This document shows positions 10,884 to 22,089 of a stretch of 64,000 bases of DNA, in pieces. The position numbers and the translations under genes are program-made. Under the pieces are notes generated by a model. It was not told where the DNA came from, made no database searches, and worked only from the letters and a program-made list of their open reading frames with translations. The stretch is from Ctena decussata. Lineage: Eukaryota > Mollusca > Bivalvia > Lucinida > Lucinidae. The DNA is taken from NCBI GenBank assembly GCA_963989385.1, contig OZ022513.1, forward strand, positions 22,261,928 to 22,325,927, given 5' to 3'. The first letter of the stretch is position 1; each line of letters begins with the position of its first letter.

Positions 10884-11060
10884 CTGCATTACCCGAATAT
10901 TCATGTACCGTGAGTCTGTAAAGCTCTGCTGGACTACCAATTTTGAAAAACTTGTAATTGGCGAAACTTGTATTCCCATCCCAGTCTTCAAAATCTATAC
11001 GCAGTTCGTAGTTGTCTGCATAATACCCTTGGTTAAGTATCCTATATAAAGCCAGATTAC
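10884..11060 (-). CDS. Exon of a fibrinogen-domain (FReD) gene, central part of the domain
   Basis: The 177-bp minus-strand frame reads GNLALYRILNQ...YELRIDFEDWDGN...ANYKFFKIG...ELYRLTVHEYSGNAG, the well-known middle of a fibrinogen-related domain (consensus YELRVDLEDWDGN and YSGNAGD). It is bounded by an acceptor (TTGTTGTAG, 11061-11069) and a donor (GTACAT, 10878-10883), and both introns are phase 1, usual for this boundary. FReD proteins of molluscs are secreted lectin-like or ficolin-like molecules. The last FReD exon with the calcium site and GGWWY block was not found between 1 and 10883. The frame is intact, suggesting a live gene, but expression cannot be judged. Confidence 0.85.
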
Positions 11061-11527
11061 CTACAACAAACTATGAAGTTATATGTATCATATGACGTCG
11101 CTGTTTTTCAGTGGATAACATCATGTCATAAAATCATATGACCACACGTGTAAAAACACTTCGGCGCGTACACGTAACGTCATTGACAATCATGTCCATG
11201 TCAACAATGCGTTTTCTTGTTGAAATAATGTGTAGTGTCCGATTTAAAGCGTCAGATGATAAACAGATTCTTACACTCGTGGTCATTTCATATAAATTTA
11301 TGAAACTCGCCAAAGCTAATTTCAAATACTCACTCGTGTAAGATCCTCTATTTATTATTAAAACGTATTCGGAGGTTGTCGCGGTCGGGCGGTGGTACTC
11401 GGTAATTTTCAGGCCCGGGGCGTCTAATTATTTGGATTAGAGTAAAGCAAGGGCCTACAGTGCTTGCGGGCTAGGTTTTTTTAATAAACTTTTCTCTCTT
11501 CTCTCGCCTATCATATCTCATTGTTTC
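11061..11527. other. Unassigned intronic or intergenic sequence
   Basis: No coding, RNA or repeat feature recognised apart from the splice acceptor next to the exon. Two short overlapping frames near 11134-11341 on opposite strands show no family resemblance. Confidence 0.5.
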
Positions 11528-11595
11528 TATGGTTTGAGGGCTAGATTTGGATTTTGATTGTTTCAGTTCCTGGTCTTTGCATACTTTTTACTTTT
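11528..11595 (+). mobile_element. 3' tip of a Naiad element, severely 5'-truncated
   Basis: About 68 bp from CTATGGTTTGAGGG to GCATACTTTTTACTTTT match the terminal bases of the element ending at 4299 with one or two differences. It ends at the same base as the other copies. Extreme 5' truncation fits RT-primed insertion. Confidence 0.8.
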
Positions 11596-12794
11596 CTCCA
11601 TCTCAAGACGGCTCTACATAGACTTAAATATTTCTAAAGGAGCCGTTAAACCCAAAACAACTAACCTTTTAAATCAATAAAGTAAAAGATAGGCAATGAT
11701 CAGGAATTAATATAATCAAATCCCACATTCCGCTCTTAGAATTAAAATCTTAAGAAGTTCCTTTAAGAGCAAGGAAAATATTTAAAGAAGTAACATCGGG
11801 AGTTTCGGCTACTTAAGCCTTGCGAAAAACCCTGACAATATCTGGTGACGAAATCCAGAGAAACCATACTCTAAAACTTCGTATTTCATTAAATTGATGA
11901 ATTGAATCTTCTATGGCGTGTTCCTTTCACACAAAGGTTATACTCATTCACATAAACAACTCTTTTCTTCTCACGCAGACGCCCAGCGAAGTATCCGATC
12001 ATATATGTACAGATGATGCTTCAAAAATATATTGCTTTGTATGGAGTACCTATCTTAAAACTACAAATTCATAAACTTCACATAAAATGACATATTTTTG
12101 TAACCTCTAGATTCAAAGTACAGTAGAACTTCAATAGCTTGAACCCTGGTGGCTCGTTTACCGTGCCTGAGTAGAACTCATTTTTGGGTCCTTAGAGTTT
12201 AGTTTATATAGTAACTAACCCTGACTACCTTTGGCTGGAACTAATTTTCATGATCCCAAACCTGTTCGAGCCGTTGAAGTTCTGCTGTACATGTAAACTA
12301 ATTTGACTTTAACCTGATAGAAATATATAGTGATCCTGCGCCCAGCGCATAAACTGCTACCATATACGTTCCTTCTGTAGTCCATATATTGGTTGGCAAA
12401 AATACCCCTGTTCAACAGCAATAATGTCATGTTTTCCATATGCCACAATCATTATTACCTCACAAACAAAAGGGCTGTCCATGCGCTATCGTCTCATGGT
12501 AAAATAATGCAAAAACCTTACGTAAAAATGGTCCAAGCGTTGACAAACTTTTGTATGTTTTATGCTTTTTGCACAAGTCTGTGTAGTCTCAGCGAGTCGC
12601 CTTGCAATGATCATGTTGCTATGACGATAGGTGTATATGTAAAGGTAACACTACACGAAAGAGGTGACACGTAGACTAAGGGAAATAATTTTACCACGCC
12701 AATTCATTAATGGTACATTTCTTAGTTTCTACTGGCATTAGCCAAGTATAGTTGGAAATGAGAAGATACTTAAATTCAAAAATATAGCCAAAAA
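11596..12794. other. Unassigned sequence
   Basis: Mixed AT-rich sequence without recognised genes, RNA or tandem repeats. Short frames present here lack coding character. Confidence 0.4.
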
Positions 12795-14408
12795 ACTCAG
12801 GAGTGTAACGCTTTTTGTGTGACATTTTTTTGATTACTGAATTTTCCAGCATGCATTTTACAAAACTGTGCTCGTTACCTTACCTATTAGCCATCTTTTT
12901 GACTTTCCTGACCTTTGGGGTGCATGAAAATGTAAGATTAATGTCTTTTTATCATCACCCATGGAATTAGTAATCCTAAACTCAGCAGCACTATGCTGAA
13001 TTTATGGTGCACCAAAAAAGATGAGATTCCCATCTAAATGGATGTCATTTTTGTATTTGATACTTTGGATCTCTATAACATGGTCTGAAACATTGAATAA
13101 AGATGGTATATCGTATTGCAAATTTGCCAGTTGCTTTACCGGCATCCATCTCAGAATGCAAACAACTTCTTCTCAAGTACCCCTTGAACTCAGGAGTGTA
13201 ACATTGGGAACCCCATAGCTTTTTCCAGGGGTAGCTTTAGTAAACTTTCATGCCTTGTATGAAAAGTCTTTCACCCATCATGGTAATGGGTACACAGGCA
13301 GTCTTCATCTTGGCTTTTATTTTCTTCATATGTACTATATGAGCCACTCAGGAGTGAAACACTTTTTTGAAAAAAGACAAAAATAGCTTATTTCTTTACC
13401 ACAAGCAGTTTTATTTTCATTTATTATGCACATAAATGAAGATCAAGCCCCTCCCAAGCAATTTTGGAACATATAGTTAACTTCTTAATGTAAATAAAGC
13501 TGCACTGCCATAAAATCGACTAAAAGTTGAAGATTTTGAGATTCCACTTTCTTCATATCGATCACTATGAGGCATTCTAAATAATAACCATACATGGCTA
13601 TCAAGTGTTTTGTGAGAAATAATTAGATAAGAATGACCATGATCATGATATTTTGTGACAAAATCTGGGTTTTGCCATGACATGTATTGTGCAAGGTGTT
13701 ACACTTCTGAGCATTTTAAGTTTAATGCCATTTTGGACACTTTTTCTTCCCTTACATCAACATGTTTGGATTAATTCATACTAAATATCTGTTTCCAACA
13801 TCTGAAAATGTTTTTTGATGCAGTGCCATCTGTTCTGATAAGATTTTGAGGTTAATGATATTTTAGAAAAGGACATTTTCTACTGATCTATAATGCGACC
13901 ATCAACTTCTGAAACCGGTATGGAACATCACTTCTGTAATGTCTTTGGTAAACAGGTAATGACAGTCAGGTAAAGAAAACTGTTCAATTACCAAAAGAAA
14001 GAGTGAAAAAGAAATTAATAAAATTCAGTATCTGTTTGAATTGTTTTCATTTAGACAGCCGAATAGCAAATATATTGTGGCACACCCAAGCATGGATAAA
14101 GAGATATTGCATTTGGTTTTTGCTAAAGCAATGAGTGCAAGATGCTATTAAAGAGAAGACAACAAAATAATGAAATTTAAAGACAGACTATTTTACTTTT
14201 TTACAGTACAACAAATGGCTGTAAAGTGTTACACTCCTGAGCATCAGAACAAGTTTGCTTGTTAAAGACGCCGATAAATTTGGAAAAAAAAATATGTTAA
14301 CAACATGCAGTTGGTGTCATTTTATTACATGGAGTGCTTAATCATTGACTTAAAGCTCTTGTGATGCAAATAAGAGCAGTTTGGAAATAATACTCAGGAG
14401 TGTAACAC
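12795..14408. repeat. Region with six copies of ACTCAGGAGTGTAAC in both orientations
   Basis: Direct copies lie at 12795, 13188, 13346 (GTGAAAC variant) and 14392; inverted copies at 13698 (one mismatch) and 14227. Most continue into an extra A or AC (TGTAACAC). Spacing is irregular (about 160-530 bp) and the sequence between copies is not obviously repeated. I do not recognise the element. It could be a DNA transposon with transposase-binding subrepeats or a very old tandem array. Confidence 0.7.
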
Positions 14409-16283
14409 ATTCCTTGAAACTTTTTGCACATTTTTGACATGGCGTCACCACTACCTATATCTTTTTATATGAACAATCATTTTCTAGAGCAGTTCTCTAC
14501 TCATATGCCATCATTCCAATGCACATTTTATTGGGGTACAGTCAAGTAAATAAAAGATATGAAAGTTTTTAGAACTTTACATCTAAAAAAGTCTGTCAAA
14601 ATGAAGTTAAAATTTCAGTTCTTATATCATTCAGCAGTTTCTAACAGAAAACAGCACTTATTTACATAGTTTGGAAGTGTCCTGCATCAAATAATAGAAA
14701 GTTAAAGTGATAGGATCATGAATTTAGCTTCCAAAGCTTTCATAAAATTTGGTCTTTTTAACAGATTTTGGGTGTAAATTTCTTCACAAAAATTGTCATT
14801 AAATTTTTATTAGTAATGCTATTATTAAAATTCATACACTTTTGTAAACTTGAAGCACTGTAGAAAAGTCTGGAATAAAACTTAAAACTATGGCAGAGTG
14901 TTTATTTTTGACCCCCAATGTCACACTTTGGTCACATTTGTTTTGAACATGCCCAGATATAAAATTAGATGTCTGTGTATTTGAGTAATGTTTACTGAAT
15001 CAATGGCCGTGATATTTATTATATTCAAAAAGTTTGAAAACTTGAAAATTTCTCAAAATTTAAGAACTGGATAAGTTTAGTGCATGTTAATGTTTAACAA
15101 TTGCATTTAAATAGTCATAAATAATTCCAGTAGAACTATGACAGCTGATAGCCCTCAGAAAGGAATGAATGTTCTTTGGGGTCTAACTAACTATCCCACC
15201 CACAGTAAGTACTACACCAATGAATGTGATCCTCCGTCCGTCAGTGTAGCTCAACAGGTTTCAGCTATGGCTTATATCTCATGTATGTCTGCCACTTGAC
15301 AAACCATTTGCAAAGTGTAACTGGTTATTGAATATAAAATAACTTTTATATGGGCTTTCATGACCAGTCAGGATTATTTCACTCATTTTTAGCCGAGTCT
15401 TTTGTTAGGTGGTGAGGTAACGGGAGATCCCGAGAAACGCCACCTGACTACTCGCAAGCAGAACTTGACTTGTCTCGTATATAACCAGAGTTTGGCTCGA
15501 TTCCGCAGCGGGGAGATTACAAGCGATTTAAAGTGCTGAAGCGACTTTAGCCACACAGACAGGATGGCCCCAAGGTATATCGAAAAATGAAATAAATTGT
15601 AACTTCTTCACATTTTTAAGCAATGGTCTTGGCAAGACTTATTCACCATTTAAAGCAATGGTCTAGTCCAGAACAACCATACTCAAAAGAATTACTTGTA
15701 CTCTGTAAATATCTGATGCATCAAGATAATACATGTATTCAAATTTTAACCTGTGTCAATCCTTGTGTTTGATTCGTGCAATACTGTATCAAACACAGCT
15801 GGTTCGATATTTTTGTCAAATATTCTTTAAATTGATTTTAGCATTTTTACATCTAACAGGCAATACATTAGCAAAAGTGTAACTTTCCACGAAAGGTCAA
15901 TCATCAGAAATATTGCTTATTCAGATTTCTGTGATTCTCAGAAAACACACACACAAAAAGTTTAGTTTCATTTGGCTAAACGGTTTAAGCTTTTGACAAA
16001 TTCAAATATGGCCATTTTTGGCTATCAAGGTCAATAACTCTGCGTTGGCGGTATTTAAGTTGTAGACTTAATCCATGTTCTGTTCATCTAAAAGAATGGA
16101 GACAATCAAATCAAAGTTGAATGAGATATCCTTTGATACACTTCCCTAAAAAATGTCAATATTTTCATGAAATGAAACGGCAATGCGTTTAAGCCGCTAT
16201 CATAAAATTCCCCATCTTCAGATCACAACAAGGCTGGAAAGGAACTAAAACAATTAAGCAACCAGCTCTGCCCCCCCCCCCCC

Positions 16284-16314
<31 letters not shown>

Positions 16315-16921
16315 AGAAAAAAAGGTGTCAGCTCTTTCCCAGCAGGTTGCCATAATGTAAATAGCCAAAGACTACAAAACGGTTGAACAATGAAAATTAG
16401 AAGCCAAATCACCCCAGAAGCACCACCAAAATTAAATTTCATAGTTTGTTTTAAGGACTTCTATCTTAAAGCTTATCAGTCTATGATCCGTACACAAATA
16501 CATATTTGCACTCATGGTCACACTAACTACAAAATGAATAATCTGGTCTGGATGGATCTGTCTGAGATTTTATGGTGTCCTGCTTACTTTTAAGTTTGAT
16601 GAAGATCAGGTTAAATCAGCTGGACAACAATGAAACAGTCCATTTGTTCCTTAACAGAAGGGGTTTGTGGTTAGACTTAAACTGTTGTACACCAAGTTTC
16701 GAGGTTATTTGCTTATTGGTAAAGAACAATTTCAATGAGGAGAAGGTTCATAGGTTAGCTTATCACATAGGCATTCATCCGTTGTCGATCCATCAGACTA
16801 TTATCAACATATTCAAACGATATCTTCTCTGAAGCCATGAAGCTGTTCCTTGTCATACTTTACATATAAATTTTACATATAGCATATATAGGAAGTGGTG
16901 GTATGGTTGTGCGGGTAAGGG
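14409..16921. other. Unassigned sequence with a poly-C/poly-A tract
   Basis: No gene or known repeat recognised. At 16262-16325 a run of about 13 C is followed by about 16 A and an AAAAG-rich tract. The opposite-strand frame over this tract is an artefact of it. Confidence 0.45.
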
Positions 16922-17600
16922 GTGGGAGCAGGGTTGGTCGTTGGGGGCACCACAAATGACTCGACAACAATTCCCTTCCACCTAGTTCTGCCTTCAGCTG
17001 CCCTAGTTATGCTAGCAAAGTCTCTGAACACTCCTTATTATTGTCTTCCCATCTCTTTAAGTATACCTCTTCTTCTAGTTTCTTTCCCTGTGCCCTGTAG
17101 AATTGTCTTTGCTAAGCCAGAAGACATTCAGATGTGGCAATACCACCTCAGTTTCTTGACAATAGTCAGGAGTTCATCATATTCTGAAATGGATGCTTGG
17201 TCTTTCCTAGCATTTACTCATTTGTTGCATGGTCCTTATATTTGACGCTCAGTAACCTTCGGTAGCTTCTTATCCCACAGGCCCGCATTGTTTTCACTAA
17301 ATCTGCTGTCAAGGTCCATGACTCAAATGCATACAAACTTTAGATATGACAAGGGAGCACATAAGTTTCATTGTTGATTCCAGAGATACGTTGTTATCTC
17401 CCATATTGGCTTCAGCTTTGTCAGAGCTGCAGTGGCTTCGGCAATTCCTGAGGAAACCTCGGGTTTCGAGCGATCATCTTGGACATTGCTCCAAGGCATT
17501 AGAAGCGTTTTACCATTCCCAGCTTCTGTCCTTTTACCTTCATCTCTCTCTGGATATCATTGGCGCTGATTGTCATTGCCATCATGGAGACCTTCACTTG
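16922..17600 (-). pseudogene. 3' end of a LINE reverse-transcriptase ORF, degenerate
   Basis: Reading the minus strand downwards gives, across several frames and stops, ISEDGSKPEVSSRIAEATAAL, then VSLESTMKLMCSLVISKF, LLTIVKKLRWYCH, LAKTILQGTGKETRRRG, AAEGRTRWKGIVVESFVVPP. These match in order the C-terminal region common to a widespread invertebrate LINE family (KYLGS...DG.S..EV..RI, GLAKTILQGT.EG.RRRG, RW..LV..SSVVPP). It has at least four stops and no RT core, so it is a dead 5'-truncated copy. Confidence 0.75.
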
Positions 17601-17751
17601 GAACTTTAGCTTATATGGTAGTTGTTCCCATCCCGTATAAAGAACTGACCAATCAGATTCAATTCTGGTTGTCGGCCATTACACGCTTTTACGAAAAACT
17701 TGAAACCAGCTACAGCATCAGTTTTCAGGCCTCGATGCATGGTAACTTTAG

Positions 17752-18241
17752 CAGGGTTCGCGCTTCCGCTCGCCAAAGTCGCCAAATGCGATAAAATATT
17801 TTTTTTGTACCGTTTTTTTATCGACAATCAACGGCCTTGTATTTTCACAGATCAGTGAGTTTAATCGCGCGTAAGGTGTCAATGATGTGTTTACCTGAGC
17901 TATCAAAAATAATGCCATTGATAGACATGGGGACAACAACTTACGTTCAAGGTTACATAACATGATTATGCATCGAGCCTTGAGGCATGAAGCGTCTGCA
18001 TGGTGTCCCGTAACTGTGGATTACTTGAGGAGCAGATTAACGGTAATTGAAGGTGTTGATTAATGATTGTGGAGATCGTCTCTGATACCGGAAAACTTTG
18101 CCATACGTTTTTATTTATTTATTTTTTTTTTTATTTTTTTTTTCGCCACTTGTTTTCGCCAAATTAATATTAATATTTTTGGAGCCAAAAAAAATATTTT
18201 ATCGCATTTGGCGACTTTGGCGAGCGGAAGCGCGAACCCTG
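17752..18241. mobile_element. hAT-like MITE, 490 bp
   Basis: Terminal inverted repeats of about 55 bp start CAGGGTTCGCGCTTCCGCTC at 17752 and end with its complement at 18241; they continue to GCGATAAAATATTTTTTT on both sides. CAGGG-type ends are usual for hAT elements, but I found no clean 8-bp target duplication. The interior has no transposase. Confidence 0.75.
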
Positions 18242-18602
18242 GCAGACAAGCCATTTTCAAAACTCTTAGACCTCTTAGACCTCTTGTGACCTTGCAAATG
18301 AAATCAAGGTCACCAATACCGTATCCGTTCTTTTCCATTTCCCAATGATATGATTATGCAAATTTGGTTTAAATCCATCCATTTATTCAGAAGTGCAGAC
18401 AAACCATTTTCAACACTCGTGGACCTCCTATGATCTGAAGAAAAGGGTCAAGATCACCAAAATTTAATCAGATTTTCCCCTTACCTAGTAATATATCTAT
18501 GCAATTTTGGTCAAAATCTACTTATCCCTTCAGGAGATAGAATGCAGACAAGAAGCAACGCAGACGCTTACGCCAACAGGATCTGCACCAAAAACAATAT
18601 GA

Positions 18603-18603
18603 A

Positions 18604-18638
<35 letters not shown>

Positions 18639-18639
18639 C
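18603..18639. repeat. (AAAT)n microsatellite
   Basis: About nine ATAA units in a row. Possibly the tail of the degenerate repeat just upstream. Confidence 0.9.
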
Positions 18640-18839
18640 CAAACTCAAAGGTTCCTGATGCTTGGGCCTATGCCTACCAACATTGAACCCTGAAATCTAG
18701 ATGGTATACCAAGCTGGGCAAGCAAGGCTCGCTCAAGTCTTTCCCGTAACATATGACTGTTGAACTCAAGTTGGAGATCTATACAGGCCGCTAACTTCTT
18801 GTAGGAAGACTTCTGCACGGTGATGCTATCTTCACAGTT

Positions 18840-19425
18840 GATCAAAAGGATGTAACTCCAAAATAAGGAAGGAGGAGCAAATATTCATAAACTTGACATA
18901 CCCTCTTAACCTATTTCACTCAAGTTTCACAAGATATACCAAAAGCTTACGTATTTATGGTGCCCACGAGAAAAGCCTTAAAACTAGGCAAAGGAATATA
19001 ACTCAAAAAAATAAGGAAAGGGAAGCATTTATATATATGTGACACACCACTTAAACCTAATACACATTTCTATAAACTTTCATCAAGACACATCATACAG
19101 TTACCTTGTTATGGCTTGCAGAAGAACAGCCTTAGAAATTTGTCAAACGCACGCTATTCCAAAAATAAGTAGGACAAAGCAACCATTGTCACATGTGGCA
19201 TCATCTTCATCTCACATACATTGCTGTCAAGTTTCACTATGACTACCTAAGGGTTTCTTCGTTATGGGGAGTACAAAAATAGTCTAAAAATATCAAAGGG
19301 GTGTAACTCCGAAAATAAGTAAGTTCTTGTATGAGACACACTGTCTATACACAAGCTTCATTATTACATTCCAAAGAGTAACCTAGTAATGGAATGCAAA
19401 CAATGACATTTCAAAGTGCCATAGT
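18840..19425. repeat. Degenerate ~165-bp tandem array, left part
   Basis: Units begin with GTAACTCCAAAATAAG or a close variant at about 18850, 19005, 19160 (degenerate) and 19300 and each continues with a (CA)CTTGACACACC-like block. The next unit start, GGGTGTAACTCTGCTAATAA, occurs at 22074, so the array was split by the element at 19430-22065. Confidence 0.6.
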
Positions 19426-19429
19426 CCTT

Positions 19430-22065
19430 TTTAGCTCGCCTGAGCACGAAGTGCTCAGGGTGAGCTTTTGGGATACCCTTATGTCCGTCGTACGTCCGGA
19501 CGTCCGTCCGTCCGTCCGGACGTCCGTCAACTTTTGCTTGTGTACACTCTAGCGGGCACATTTTCGATCCAATCTTTATGAAACTTTGTCAGAATGTTAA
19601 TCTTTATAAAATCTAGGCCAAGTTCGAAACTGGGTCATGTCTGGTCAAAAACTAGGTCACTAGGTCAAATCTTAGAAAAACCTTGTGTACGCTCTAGAGG
19701 GCACCATTTTCATCCAAAGTTCATGAAACTATGTCAGAATGTGTATCCTCATAGTATCTAGGACAAGTTCGAAAGTGGGTCACGTCCGGTCTAAAACTAG
19801 GTCACTAGGTCAAATCATAGAAAAACCTTGTGTACGCTCTAGAGGACACAGTTTTGATCCAATCTTTATGAAACTTTGTCAGAATGTTTATCTCCATAAA
19901 CTCTAGGCCAAGTTCGAAACTGGGTCATGTCTGGTCAAAAACTAGGGCACTAGGTCAAATCTTAGAAAAACCTTGTGTACGCTCTAGAGGGCACAGTTTT
20001 AATCCAAAGTTCATGAAACTTTGTCGGAATGTTTATCCTCATAGTATCTAGGACAAGTTCGAAACTGGGTTACGTCGGGTCTAAAACTAGGTCACTAGGT
20101 CAAATCATAGAAAACCTTTTGTACGCTCTAGAGGACACAGTTTTGATCCAATCTTTATGAAACTTTGTCAGAATGTTTACCTCCATAAACTCTAGGCCAA
20201 GTTCGAAACTGGGTCATGTCGGGTCAAAAACTAGGTCACTAGGTCAAATCTTAGAAAAACCTTGTGTACGCTCTAGACGGCACAGTTTTGATCCAAAGTT
20301 CATGAAACATCATCAGAAAGTTTATCCTTATAATATCTAGGAAAAGTTTGAAACTGGGTCACCTCGGGTCAAAAACTAGGTCACTAGGTCAAATCATAGA
20401 AAAAACATTGTGTATGCTCTGGAGGACACAGTTTTGATCCAATCTTTATAAAGCATTGTCAGAATGTTTATCTCTATAAACTCTAGGCCAAGTTCGAAAC
20501 TGGGTCTTGTTGGGGCAAAAACTAGGTCACTAGGTCAAATCTTAGAAAAGCCTTGTGTACGCTCTAGAAGGCACAGTTTTGATCCAAAGTTCATGAAACT
20601 TAATCAGAAAGTTTATCCTCATAATATGTAGGAAAAGTTTGAAACTGGGTCATGTCGGGTCAAAAACTAGGTCACTAGGTCAAATCATAGAAAAACCTTG
20701 TGTACGCTCTAGAGGACACAGTTTGATCTAATCTTTATGAAACTTTGTCAGAATGTTTACTTCCATAAACTCTCGGCCAAGTTTGAAAGTAGGTCATGTC
20801 GGGTCAAAAACAGGGTCACTAGGTCAAATCATAGAAAAACCTTGTGTACGCTCTAGAGGACACAGTTTTGATCCAAAGTTCATGAATCTTTGTCAGAATG
20901 TTTATCCTTATAATATGTAGGATAAGCTTGAAACTGGGCCATGTCGGGTCAAGAACTTGGTCACTAGGTCAAATCTTAAAAAAAAAACTTGTTATGCTCT
21001 AGAAGGCACAGTTTTCATCCAAAGTTCATAAAACTTTGTCAGAATGTTTATCCTCATAATATCTAGAACAAGTTCAAAACTGGGTTACGTCGGATCAAAA
21101 ACTAGGTCACTAGGTTAAATCATAAAAAAGCATTGTGTACGCTCTAGAGGACACAGTTTTAATCCAATCTTTAAGAAACATTGTCAGAATGTTTATCTCC
21201 ATAAATTCTAGGCCAAGTTCGAAGCTGGGTCATGTCGGGTCAAAAACTAGGTCACTAGGTCAAATCTTAGAAAAACCTTGTGTGCACTCTAGAAGGCACA
21301 GTTTTGATCCAAAGTTCATGAAACGTTGTCAGAATGTTTATCCTCATAATATGTAGGACAAGTTTGAAACTGGGTCACGTCGGGTCAAAAACTAGGTCAC
21401 TAGGTCAAATCATACAAAAAACCTTGTGTACGCTCTAGAGGACACAGTTTTAATCAAATCTTTATGAAACTTTGTCAGAATGTTTATCTTCATAAACTCT
21501 CGTCCAACTTTGAAAGTAGGTCCTGTCGGGTAAAAAAGTAGGTCACTAGGTCAAATCTTAGAAAAACGTTATGTAAGCACTTGAAGGCATAGTTTTGATC
21601 CAATCTTCATGAAACTATGTCAAAATGTTTATTGTCCGTATATCTAAGCCCCCTATGAAACTGAGTCACGTCGGCTCAAGGTCAAATCGTAGAAAAAAAC
21701 TTTGTGTACACCCTAGAGGGCACAGTTTTGATCCAATCTTATTGAAACTCTGTCAGAATGTTTATCTTAATAAAATCTAGGTAAAGTTTGAAACTGGGTC
21801 GTGTCGGGTCAAAAACTTGGTCACTAGGTCAAATATAAGAACGACCTTGTATACGCTCCAGAGGGCACAGTTTTGATCCAATCTCAATGAAACTGTGTCA
21901 GAATGTTAATTCTTACAATATCCAGGCCAAGTTTGAAACTGGGTCATGCCGGGTCAAAAACAAGGTCAAATGTTAGTATGGTAAAAACTCTTATAAATCT
22001 TCCCCAGAGCCAGTGAACTGATTAATGCTCAGGTGAGCGATTCAGGGCCACCATGGCCCTCTTGT
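19430..22065 (+). mobile_element. Mobile element carrying ~16 tandem 145-bp units
   Basis: The left end (TTAGCTCGCCTGAGCACGAA) and the complement of the right end (CAAGAGGGCC...AATCGCTCACCTGAGC) share an inverted GCTC(A/G)CCTGAGC core. Similar ends occur at 44472, 54727 and 63704. Between them lie about sixteen 145-bp units that alternate in two forms, one with AATCTTTATGAAAC...CTCCATAAACTCTAGGCC, the other with AAAGTTCATGAAAC...CTCATAGTATCTAGGAC, so the true period is a ~290-bp dimer. Each unit has AGGTCACTAGGTCA or a decayed version. The element sits in an older array. No coding region. Confidence 0.75.
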
Positions 22066-22089
22066 TTCAAAAGGGTGTAACTCTGCTAA

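Noticed and set aside
16254..16442. 62-codon minus-strand frame with FFFLFFSFFFF
   Set aside because: Artefact of the poly-A/poly-C tract.
19430..22065. CRISPR-like array
   Set aside because: Units are homologous along their full 145 bp without unique spacers, and the genome is eukaryotic.
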